Assembly: GCF_008087665.1 (NCBI RefSeq)
Contig: NZ_CP042912.1
Coordinates: 5,642,001 to 5,706,000, forward strand
Reading direction: 5' to 3'
Origin: Mariniblastus fucicola
Lineage (GTDB): Bacteria > Planctomycetota > Planctomycetia > Pirellulales > Pirellulaceae
DNA: 64,000 nucleotides
In this document: positions 44,937-52,653 of the stretch, one piece after another
Layout: each line of letters opens with the position of its first letter
Numbering within the stretch: the first letter of the stretch is position 1
The notes under the pieces: model-generated
Databases searched by the model: none
Told to the model about the DNA's origin: nothing
Seen by the model: the letters and a program-made list of their open reading frames with translations, nothing else
Translations under genes and position numbers: made by a program

Positions 44937-45665
44937 GTGGCTCAAATCGATCGACTCTTCAGCGAAATCGATCCCGACTCGGGAACGTTCTCTTTCGACG
45001 AAAACGTGGCGAGGGTGTTTGATGATATGATCTCGCGCAGCGTCCCGCTATACGCCGACGTACAACGCAGCGTGCCGATGCTGGCCGGGCTGCTAGACCA
45101 CGATCCGATTCGCGTGATCGATTTGGGTTGCTCGACAGGGACTTCGCTGATTCACCTGTCAGCGATGCTGCCGCAGCGAAATCTGGAATTGATCGGAGTC
45201 GACAATTCGCAGCCGATGTTGGACCAGTGCGAGGAGAAGCTGGAGTCGCTTGATCTGCCACACCGAATCGAAACGGTTTGCGACACGGTTCAGTCATTTG
45301 AGTTTGAGAACGCGTCGGTCGTGCTGATGAATTACACGCTGCAGTTTGTTCCCGAAGGCGACCGCCCTGCTCTGCTGAGTCGGATTCGCGATTCGATTCG
45401 GCCTGGCGGGTTCATGCTGATCAGCGAAAAGGTGGCTCACGAGCAAGCGACGATGGATGATGCACTCGTCGAGTTGTACTTTGAGTACAAGCGTCGCCAG
45501 GGCTATAGCGAGCTGGAGATTTCTCGCAAACGCGATGCGCTGGAGAACGTGCTGATTCCGCTGACGACCGATCAGAATCTGGAGCTGATTTCCGATGCGG
45601 GATTCGCCCGAGCCGAAGTGTTGTTGAAGTGGTTTAATTTTGCCACGTTTCTGTGCCGCGTTTGA
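44937..45665 (+). CDS. cmoA: Carboxy-S-adenosyl-L-methionine synthase
   Basis: The 242-aa enzyme converts SAM and prephenate to carboxy-SAM for CmoB. Family features are FSFDENVARVFDDMISRSVPLY, the SAM loop VIDLGCSTGTSLIHL, GVDNSQPMLDQC and MNYTLQFVP. The GTG at 44937 begins a normal-length protein (E. coli 247 aa). An in-frame TTG at 44880 would overlap the divergent cmoB. With 21 bp between the genes, promoters must lie partly inside the coding regions. Confidence 0.9.
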   Translation: MAQIDRLFSEIDPDSGTFSFDENVARVFDDMISRSVPLYADVQRSVPMLAGLLDHDPIRVIDLGCSTGTSLIHLSAMLPQRNLELIGVDNSQPMLDQCEEKLESLDLPHRIETVCDTVQSFEFENASVVLMNYTLQFVPEGDRPALLSRIRDSIRPGGFMLISEKVAHEQATMDDALVELYFEYKRRQGYSELEISRKRDALENVLIPLTTDQNLELISDAGFARAEVLLKWFNFATFLCRV

Positions 45666-45696
45666 GGCTGGCCTGTCGAGCAGGAGCTTCAGCCTC
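45664..45696. repeat. Stem-loop with GAGGCTG/CAGCCTC arms
   Basis: GAGGCTG (45664-45670) pairs with CAGCCTC (45690-45696), and an inner CCTG/CAGG stem (45672-45675, 45681-45684) closes a TCGAG loop. It overlaps the cmoA stop. No U-run follows, so it is probably a dispersed palindrome or a weak terminator. Confidence 0.5.
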
Positions 45697-45953
45697 GCGT
45701 GAGATGCAATGTGCCTCATGCAAAGCAGCGGAGGCGGAAGAGCTTTAACCTTGAGGACTTTGTGGCCTGGCACTATTTCACGAGGTTTTCACGCAAAATC
45801 TGAGCGGAATCAGACGGTAGAATTCGGCAGATGCCTCAACCTCCGCGGAAACGGGATTGCTTGCGAAACGAGGTTTCCAAAACGATTCTGGCGAACCTTT
45901 TCGTGCGTTGACCGGACTGTCTTGGGGGACTAAAATCCTCGTCGCTAAACACG

Positions 45954-46027
45954 GTGGCTGTAGCTCAATTGGTTAGAGTACTGGATTGTGATTCCAGGGG
46001 TTGTGGGTTCAAGTCCCATCAGCCACC
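45954..46027 (+). tRNA. tRNA-His (anticodon GTG)
   Basis: The cloverleaf is complete: acceptor GTGGCTG pairs with CAGCCAC, the D-loop has AGCTCAATTGGTTAGAG, the anticodon stem CTGGA/TCCAG surrounds TTGTGAT with anticodon GTG, and the T-loop is GGTTCAAGTCC. G at 45953 opposite C73 (46027) gives the extra G-1:C73 pair that is the identity element of tRNA-His. CCA is not encoded. Confidence 0.95.
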
Positions 46028-46076
46028 CTTCTTTTTCCCGCGGTTCCGCAAACCGCGTCATTGCCTGGCCGCGGCC

Positions 46077-46757
46077 TTAGTCGCCGATGAAGTCGAGGCA
46101 TTCCTCCGGTTCGCTGCGAAGTCGATGGTCGGCGTGGACGGATGCGAATCGAATCTCTCCGCCGCGACCGATCACAAAACGCGACGGCATCGGCAGATCC
46201 CAATGGTCGGTTCCGTTGGTTTCCGGTAGCTCCAACCCGAGCGATCTTTCGGCTTCGATTACATCCGGAGGCGTTGAAACGGTCAGGCCAAAGCTGGTCG
46301 CGATCTGATTGTTGACGTCCTGCAGAACTGGAAACCCGAGTCCCAGTTCTTTCGTGATCGACTGATTGAAATGTTGAAGCTGAGGACAAAAGGCAATCAG
46401 AGCCGCACCGCGGTCGAGAATGGTTTGAAGATTCGACTGCAGAGCTTCCAGCTCCACGATGCAGTACGGTCACCAATTGCCGCGAAACCAGGTCAAAACC
46501 AATCCGCTTTCGCCCATCAAGTCTCCAAGCGAGCAATTCCGTCCGGCAATCTGCTGCGACAACGGCGCCGCGTCACCGACTTTGAGCGCTTGATCGGCGA
46601 CGCCCGAGGCAACCATTCGTTCGACATGCGCGTTGAGAACCTGCACGATCTCAGGTGGAGTCGTGCCATTCTCAAACGCGTGTCGAATCTCGGACAAACG
46701 CGAAGCAAGGTTCTCCGTCATCGATTGGGAATCTTTGTCGCCTGCCATAAACGTCAT
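46077..46757 (-). CDS. Peroxiredoxin-like protein, candidate selenoprotein (in-frame TGA)
   Basis: Two open stretches in the same frame, divided only by TGA at 46470-46472, together give a normal protein of 226 residues in the peroxiredoxin-like FRGxWCPYC family. The family motif reads LVLTWFRGNW, then TGA, then PYCIVELEAL. The TGA thus sits exactly at the peroxidatic Cys (residue 96) and the CxxC partner Cys99 is kept. Downstream, LGLGFPVLQDVNNQIATSFGL and LPMPSRFVIGRGGEIRF are fully normal, with no frameshift or other stop. A hairpin at 46437-46464 resembles a bacterial SECIS. If Sec is inserted, this is a thiol/selenol peroxidase. The start could also be ATG 46748 or 46721. It begins 16 bp after the heme-protein gene. 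The alternative is a pseudogene with one nonsense mutation. Confidence 0.82.
46437..46464 (-). promoter_or_regulatory. SECIS-like hairpin after in-frame TGA
   Basis: On the minus strand, an outer 5-bp stem CTGCA/TGCAG and an inner 5-bp stem GAGCT/AGCTC close a GGA loop, with a five-nt bulge (TCGTG) on the 5' side. The hairpin starts 5 nt after the TGA and its loop begins 20 nt after it, with G at the first two loop positions. This agrees with the known form of bacterial SECIS elements. Confidence 0.7.
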
Positions 46758-46773
46758 CGACGGGTGCTGCGAA

Positions 46774-49230
46774 CTATTTGACCGATCGCATCCACGCGAT
46801 CAGGTCCAGGATGTCATCACGAGTCATCGTGTCGAGAAGCCCCTGCGGCATCGGTGAGGTCGCCGACGGTTTCATGGCTTCGATTTCGGCAACGTTGATT
46901 TTCACCATACGATCAGGATTGATCATATCTGGCTGGACGTGATATTGACCTCCGGCGAGATTCACAACACGCCCCGTGACGGTTCGGCCGTCTTCCATCG
47001 CAAAAATGGTGGCTTCGTACTGATCAGAAATCGACTTGCTCGGATCGACAAGCGTCTCGATAAGGTCACGAGTCGCGAATCGGTTTCCGGCTGCCGTCAA
47101 ATCCGGGCCAACGATGCCGCCCTGCCCTGCCATGCGATGGCATTTGTAGCAACTGCCGACGCCAAACATCTTCTTTCCGTTGGCCAAATCACGTGACTTC
47201 AAATCGTCATCTGTGATCGGCATCAAGTTATCGACTGTCCAATCGTTGACTTTGTCACGTGCCTTGAGATCGGCGTAGGGATCAATGCTGACGGGCTTCT
47301 TCGCCAGCAATTCAGCCAATTCGCCCTTCGTTGCCTCAGGCATGTTTCTGATTGCGAGATCGCGAACGCTTTTCACGTATCCGCCGAACGAATGCCCGCC
47401 CAGAAACTCGGTCGCACCCAAAAACCAGTTGAAATACTTCTCACGAGCCTCATTCGTCCAGCCAGATTTTGCAACAGCGAGATGCCACGCGTAGGCGACT
47501 TGCTCCTCCTGAGTATCTGCCGCGAGCAACAGGTCCAGAGTCTGGGGAACGGCCGATTCGACGTTTGCGGCGATAAGGATTTTTGAAAGTTCACGATCAA
47601 GGTCAGCATCACCGCTTGGAAACTCTGAACTGAGACTGTTCACGGCGGCAACTGCCGAAGGAAGCTGGTATTGAGACCGAATCATCATCAAACCGTAGAC
47701 TCGAAGCAGCGCCAAGCGTTGCGACTTGCTCAAGTCGTTCCACGCGAGGCGATCGAGGGCTTTGACAGCGATTTCGCGAAACCCGTTGTCCCGTCCGCAT
47801 CGTGCAACGGCAAGTGCTCCTTCGAGCAAAGCGTTGGGCCGCGTTTCGTCGCCGATTTTTGAAATCCATTTCTCTGGAGCCTGATGCTCAAGGCCGATTC
47901 GAGACGCAAAACGAATGTGCCGATCGGAGTGACCAAGATTCTCCCACAGCATGTCGACCGATACAGACGAGCCTTCGACATGAGACTCTTCAAGTTCACG
48001 ACGAAGTTTGACAAGCTCTCCCGGTTCGACTTTCGCATCTACCGCAGCGGTTGATTCGCTGCCGGTGTACGAGATTTCATAAAGAGCTGACTGACTTCGT
48101 CGGCCGCCAATCAGAAAGTACATTTTTCCGTTGACCGGATTGATCGTCACGTCGGTCACAGGAAGCGCGTTGGAACTGCAGAATACTTCTTTGGTCGCCG
48201 TCCACGAAGCGCCAGCGGGTTCCAGCTTCAAAGCGTAAATTTTCCCGTAGCTCCAATCCGAAATGAACAGAGCATTCTGATACTTGGCCGGGAACTTTGC
48301 TCCGGTCCCGAACGTGATTCCTGTTGGGCTGCCGACTCCAACTTCGTGAACTGGAGGCAAGCTGTCGGGATAGTATTTGGGCCATTTTCCGCTGCCGTTT
48401 CGCCAGCCGAATTCGCCGCCACTGACGACGTGACAGACTCGCGTCGGACGATACCAGGGCGATCCAACATCCCACTCCATGTCGGCATCGTAAGTGAATA
48501 GCTCGCCATTGGGAGCAAACGCGATGTCGTATTCATTGCGGAATCCGGCGCAAACCAGTTCGAATGACTTGCCTTCGGGATCCGTTTTGCAAACCCAACC
48601 GGCCGGAGCCATCTTGTCATTCGCGTGGCCACCCGGATCAGGCAGTCGCTCGATCAACTGGTCTTCTCCCCAATGGCGTGGCGGACGGGATGTCTCAGGT
48701 TTCGGAATTTTGGTCATGTTTCCGGCACAGATGTACAACGACTGCTTGTCCGGGCTGAGAATCACAGCATGCGGCCCGTGCTCGCTGCCGCCATCGAACT
48801 CTCGAAGCATTGTGACTTCGTCGTACTGGTCGTCGCCGTTGGTATCCTGGCAGCGAAACAGCCCCGGCGGCATGTTGTCACCACGATGCGACACGACGTA
48901 GAGGCTGTCGAAAGCACAGAGCAGTCCCTGAGCGCGGCCAATCTTTGCCGTCAGTTTCTCGACTTTCGCTTCGCCATCCCCGGTGGCCGGAGTGATCCGA
49001 TACAGTCCGCCATACTGCGAGGACGTGATCAAACGCCCTTGAGGATCAGTCGTGATCGAAACCCAGGAGCCCTGCTGTTCGACGGGTACGCCGTAGACGA
49101 CCTTGGCCGAAAAACCATCGGGCAGTGTCAGTTTCTGGGGAATGCCGCGGTCCTGAGCGACGACATTGGTTGCGGCGATTGCCAAAACCGCAATGGATGC
49201 GAAACGTATCAACGACTTAAAAACTTGCAC
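46774..49230 (-). CDS. PVC-type heme-binding secreted protein with propeller domain
   Basis: The 818-aa protein has a signal peptide (hydrophobic IRFASIAVLAIAATNVVA). A beta-propeller of the membrane-bound dehydrogenase/glucose-sorbosone type (about 30-400) shows PPGLFRCQDTNGD and GFRNEYDIAFAPNGELFTYD. A helical repeat region follows (about 420-640). The C-terminal cytochrome domain (about 680-818) has the heme motif CYKCH near residue 690, then GIVGPDLTAAGNRF, LIETLVDPSKSIS and the VEIEAMKPSATSPMPQGL-like end. This is the planctomycete/verrucomicrobial secreted heme family, thought to be redox or sugar oxidation proteins. It probably heads an operon with the peroxiredoxin. Confidence 0.88.
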   Translation of the reverse strand: MQVFKSLIRFASIAVLAIAATNVVAQDRGIPQKLTLPDGFSAKVVYGVPVEQQGSWVSITTDPQGRLITSSQYGGLYRITPATGDGEAKVEKLTAKIGRAQGLLCAFDSLYVVSHRGDNMPPGLFRCQDTNGDDQYDEVTMLREFDGGSEHGPHAVILSPDKQSLYICAGNMTKIPKPETSRPPRHWGEDQLIERLPDPGGHANDKMAPAGWVCKTDPEGKSFELVCAGFRNEYDIAFAPNGELFTYDADMEWDVGSPWYRPTRVCHVVSGGEFGWRNGSGKWPKYYPDSLPPVHEVGVGSPTGITFGTGAKFPAKYQNALFISDWSYGKIYALKLEPAGASWTATKEVFCSSNALPVTDVTINPVNGKMYFLIGGRRSQSALYEISYTGSESTAAVDAKVEPGELVKLRRELEESHVEGSSVSVDMLWENLGHSDRHIRFASRIGLEHQAPEKWISKIGDETRPNALLEGALAVARCGRDNGFREIAVKALDRLAWNDLSKSQRLALLRVYGLMMIRSQYQLPSAVAAVNSLSSEFPSGDADLDRELSKILIAANVESAVPQTLDLLLAADTQEEQVAYAWHLAVAKSGWTNEAREKYFNWFLGATEFLGGHSFGGYVKSVRDLAIRNMPEATKGELAELLAKKPVSIDPYADLKARDKVNDWTVDNLMPITDDDLKSRDLANGKKMFGVGSCYKCHRMAGQGGIVGPDLTAAGNRFATRDLIETLVDPSKSISDQYEATIFAMEDGRTVTGRVVNLAGGQYHVQPDMINPDRMVKINVAEIEAMKPSATSPMPQGLLDTMTRDDILDLIAWMRSVK

Positions 49231-49395
49231 TATTCTGCTCCCGGGAGTGTTCTCAACTTTGATCGTAGCCCAATTACTGACGTCCGGTTTGATTTTATCA
49301 AAAAACGTGGCTTGGGTTGGCTACCGCGCAAATGTTTGGACAATGGAATCGAAAACTTTTCAGCCATTATTCTGCAGCTCCACGCCGAGCCCACT

Positions 49396-50358
49396 ATGAG
49401 CGATTTTCAGGACCGTACGATTCAGGAACTTTACAAACTCAAGCGACGCGGTGCGCAGTGGCATGCCGTACTTGCCGCTGGCGAGGTCGGAATTTTTGGA
49501 GCACTTGATTCTGGTCAGAAAACGGTTGCTCAACTCGCAGAGATGTTGTCGCTCAACGAAGAGGCCGTTCGTCGACTGATGAATGTTCTGCTGCAGACCG
49601 AAATGGTGGAGCAGTACGGAGAGGATTTTGCGTTGACGACACTGGGAGGTTTGATTCCGGCGTCGTTGCGGAATTTCGGAGCTCCTTCGTGGGAACGGCT
49701 GGTGGATCATCTCAAAACGGGTGAGGGAATCGACGATTCGACCTGGGACGTTGAGCTTGATGCACGCGAGTGGACGATGACTCCGGCGGCGATCAATGCG
49801 ATGAAGTGCCTGGACATCGGAAGCACCCGGAAGGGGATTCGAATTCTCGATCTTGGTTGCGGTTCAGGCGTGTTTGGCGTCGCAATGGCTCATCGCGACC
49901 CGACTTCCCGGATCACTTTTCTGGACACCGCCAGTCAGCTCAAACGAGCCAAGGAGACGTTGGACAGCGTTGGTATTGAGGCGGAAATCAAATGGGCGGA
50001 GTGCGATCCGGCGACGGAACTACAGCTGTTCGAAGCCGGTGAACCGTTTGACTTGATCGTCGTTGCCAATCGAGTTCACCGGATGGACGTGATTGCTCAG
50101 GAAGCGATGTATATGAAGCTGCATTCGCTGCTAAAGCCAGAAGGAGAAATGGCAATCATCGATGTTTTTGCGGGTCAGGAAGCCGGCCAGGAAGATGTGG
50201 CCATTTTCGATCTGGAATCCGGGCTACGAGCCGGCGGGAAAGTTTGTGACGCACTGCGAATCGAATACTCGCTCAAAGCCAGCGGTTTCCGGCAAGTCCA
50301 GTTTGCCTGGCTGCCGTGTGAACCCCATCTGTACGGATTAATGTTGGCGACGCGCTAG
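49396..50358 (+). CDS. O-methyltransferase-like SAM-dependent enzyme
   Basis: The 320-aa protein has an N-terminal winged-helix dimerisation domain (about 15-90, AAGEVGIFGALDSGQKTVAQLAEML). A SAM domain follows with ILDLGCGSGVFGVAMAH, ITFLDTASQLKRAK and LIVVANRVHRMD. This is the layout of plant-like O-methyltransferases, with the second substrate unknown. A much longer open frame starts at 48625, but that part is antisense to the heme-protein gene. The ATG at 49396 is preferred. Confidence 0.8.
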   Translation: MSDFQDRTIQELYKLKRRGAQWHAVLAAGEVGIFGALDSGQKTVAQLAEMLSLNEEAVRRLMNVLLQTEMVEQYGEDFALTTLGGLIPASLRNFGAPSWERLVDHLKTGEGIDDSTWDVELDAREWTMTPAAINAMKCLDIGSTRKGIRILDLGCGSGVFGVAMAHRDPTSRITFLDTASQLKRAKETLDSVGIEAEIKWAECDPATELQLFEAGEPFDLIVVANRVHRMDVIAQEAMYMKLHSLLKPEGEMAIIDVFAGQEAGQEDVAIFDLESGLRAGGKVCDALRIEYSLKASGFRQVQFAWLPCEPHLYGLMLATR

Positions 50359-50506
50359 CCAGTTCAGGCAACAGCTCACGATCCAGTCGCTTTTCATCGG
50401 ATAGCTCACGCTAGAGGCGACCATGCTGGTCAATGTGGGAGCGGATTCAAGCTCAGGCTGGGATCCGGTGATACGTCGCTAACTCCACCACGCTAATTGC
50501 CCTCCG

Positions 50507-51379
50507 CTAACTGCGAAAAGCTCTACGTTGAAAGTGCGGTGCTTCGAATAGTTCGTCATTGCTTTCGATTTCAATGGACTGATCATCGAGTTCCAAGAGC
50601 TTGTCGACGAGCAGTTGCGTGTCGTGCTGCGTTTTTTCCAACAGCACCATGCCGAACGACTTTGGCAGCCCTAGCGAGTCGAATCGGTCCGATGGAAAAC
50701 AGGCCAACAACGAGCTGGAGATCTTCCGATTGAGCTCCGGATTCGCAGCCCATTGCGACTGGAACTGCTGCAACTCAGCCGCGAACGATGCGATCAGAAC
50801 CTGGTTCCGGCGTGCCTGCAAAACCGGCGAAGTCTCTTCGTCTTCTTCATGAAAATCGGAAACGCGGCTTTCGTCGAAAGCAAACATTTTTGCGATTTCA
50901 ACATCGGTGACCCGTACCAAAAACAGATCCGTCCAACGTTCAACTTTGCGACGCAGCAGATTCAGCCGATCGAACTCCGGTTCGTTCATCGCCTGAGTTC
51001 CCAGCAGCAAACGCATGGCACGATTGCGAGCTTCGATGTGGCTGATGTGAACCGAATGAGCCAGACCAAACAGTTCGTCGGATTCCTGATAGGTATCGTG
51101 AGCCAAAACAGCGGCGGACCAGACTCGCGTCAGAAACTCGGAAACAAAAATCTCCTCGACGACGGTTGTGATCGCTGGCCAGGGATTGTGTGAGTTTTCC
51201 ACATCCCGCAAGTCTTCCTCGAACACCTGCAGAGCCGCGTTCCATCGCTGCAATCTGCACTTTGATGCAGTCCAGTAATCCACCGAAACGAGTTCCTGAG
51301 GTTCACTGTTTCCAAAAATGAGTGTTGGGGCGTGGACTGCGATCCAGCTTCCGATTTGAGCGAGTTGGCTTGCGTGCAT
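50507..51379 (-). CDS. Hypothetical protein of unknown family
   Basis: The protein is about 290 aa, probably helical and cytosolic, with no recognised domain. Regions such as FGLAHSVHISHIEARNRAMRLLLG, EPEFDRLNLLRRKVERWTDLFL and ELQQFQSQWAANPELNRK are amphipathic. The open frame extends to a TTG at 51550 through a stretch with a tandem ETNE/AETNE repeat; the ATG at 51379 is the more likely start, but no strong ribosome-binding site was seen. It is divergent from the deoxyhypusine-synthase-family gene. Confidence 0.6.
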   Translation of the reverse strand: MHASQLAQIGSWIAVHAPTLIFGNSEPQELVSVDYWTASKCRLQRWNAALQVFEEDLRDVENSHNPWPAITTVVEEIFVSEFLTRVWSAAVLAHDTYQESDELFGLAHSVHISHIEARNRAMRLLLGTQAMNEPEFDRLNLLRRKVERWTDLFLVRVTDVEIAKMFAFDESRVSDFHEEDEETSPVLQARRNQVLIASFAAELQQFQSQWAANPELNRKISSSLLACFPSDRFDSLGLPKSFGMVLLEKTQHDTQLLVDKLLELDDQSIEIESNDELFEAPHFQRRAFRS

Positions 51380-51400
51380 GTTGTTTGACTGGCGTAAGTT

Positions 51401-51441
51401 TTCGTTTGTTTCAGCTTCTGTTTCGTTTGTTTCAGCTTCTG
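51401..51441. repeat. Tandem duplication of a 20-bp unit
   Basis: Two consecutive copies of TTCGTTTGTTTCAGCTTCTG, separated by one T, lie 22-62 bp upstream of the minus-strand ATG at 51379. They sit in the leader if that start is correct, or encode ETNE-type repeats if translation begins at 51550. Confidence 0.7.
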
Positions 51442-51635
51442 AAAAGCAAGCCGGGTGCCAGGCAAGCGAAAGTTCACCAAACGTGGCGAAAGCGTTGTTT
51501 TGCGTTCCAATTTCTGCCAAAATCTGCGGCGCGATGATGCCAGAACCCAACGTGTGGAATCAACGCATCATCAGGACGTTTCGAATTCGCCACAAGGCGC
51601 TAATCTCTGGGCAGCCAACAAAACGCTGAGAATCC

Positions 51636-52604
51636 ATGACCGGACCAGTTTCCAAATTTCTGGAGCAAAATTTCAGGCATTTCAACGCACGCGAGACACT
51701 CGACACAGCAAAATCGTGGTGCCAATTCCTGGAAGATGGAGGGAAGGTGCTGGTTAGTCTGGCGGGCGCGATGAGCACCGCTGAACTTGGCGTCTCGCTG
51801 GCGCGAATGATCCGCGAAGACAAAGTCCACGCGATCTCATGCACCGGCGCGAATCTGGAAGAAGACGTATTCAACCTCGTCGCCCGGGACGAATACCACA
51901 TGGTGCCGAACTATCGCGATCTGTCGCCCGACGACGAATACGATCTGTTGCAGAAAGGATTCAATCGCGTCACCGACACTTGCATTCCGGAAACCGTGAT
52001 GCGGCACGTCGAACACAACTTCATCGCAGTCTGCGCTGAAAACGAAAAGTCGGGAACCCGGATGCTGCCGGCCGAGATCTATTTCGAACTGTTTCGTCAG
52101 GGCGTTCTCGAGCCGCACTTTCAGATTCCGCGTGAAGATTCGTGGTTGCTGGCCGCGTGGGAAAAGGACATTCCGGTTTACACGCCCGGGTTCGAAGATT
52201 CGACGCTGGGCAACATCTTTGCGGCTCGAGTCATCGAAAACAAACTTTCAACGCACGATTCGATCAAATCAGGAACGGCTCAGATGCAAGAGCTTGTTAA
52301 CTGGTACCTGAAAACGGATGCCGAATCCAAAATTGGATTCTTTCAAATCGGCGGCGGCATCGCAGGCGATTTTGCAATTTGCGCCGTGCCGCTGATCATT
52401 CAGGATTTACAGAAAGATATCCGACTGTGGTCGTGGTTCGCCCAAATCTCGGATTCGACAACGTCGTACGGTGGATACTCTGGAGCTGTACCCAACGAGA
52501 AGATTACCTGGTGCAAACTTTCAAAAGAATGCCCGCGTTTCATGATTAATTCGGATGCCTCGATCGTCGCGCCGCTAATTTTTGGCTACGTTTTGGGCGA
52601 TTGA
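51636..52604 (+). CDS. Deoxyhypusine synthase family protein
   Basis: The 322-aa NAD-dependent enzyme is of the deoxyhypusine/homospermidine synthase fold. VSLAGAMSTAELGVSLARMI and ISCTGANLEEDVFNL are at the N-terminus, and IPVYTPGFEDSTLG and GFFQIGGGIAGDFA are in the middle. YSGAVPNEKITWCKL carries Lys294 at the position of the catalytic Lys (the WGK of eukaryotic enzymes). Bacteria lack eIF5A, so the natural reaction is more likely polyamine formation or modification than deoxyhypusine synthesis. Confidence 0.85.
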   Translation: MTGPVSKFLEQNFRHFNARETLDTAKSWCQFLEDGGKVLVSLAGAMSTAELGVSLARMIREDKVHAISCTGANLEEDVFNLVARDEYHMVPNYRDLSPDDEYDLLQKGFNRVTDTCIPETVMRHVEHNFIAVCAENEKSGTRMLPAEIYFELFRQGVLEPHFQIPREDSWLLAAWEKDIPVYTPGFEDSTLGNIFAARVIENKLSTHDSIKSGTAQMQELVNWYLKTDAESKIGFFQIGGGIAGDFAICAVPLIIQDLQKDIRLWSWFAQISDSTTSYGGYSGAVPNEKITWCKLSKECPRFMINSDASIVAPLIFGYVLGD

Positions 52605-52653
52605 GCTCGAGCTTTTCGCAGCAACGCGAATTAGCTGCCGAGCGATCTGCGAC

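Noticed and set aside
46470-46757. Peroxiredoxin split into two genes or a pseudogene
   Set aside because: The two parts share the same frame, only a TGA divides them, the TGA replaces the active-site Cys codon, and a SECIS-like hairpin follows. A single Sec-containing gene explains this better, though nonsense mutation is not excluded.
48625-49395. Long N-terminal extension of the O-methyltransferase-like gene
   Set aside because: It is antisense to the heme-protein gene and resembles no domain. The family start is ATG 49396.
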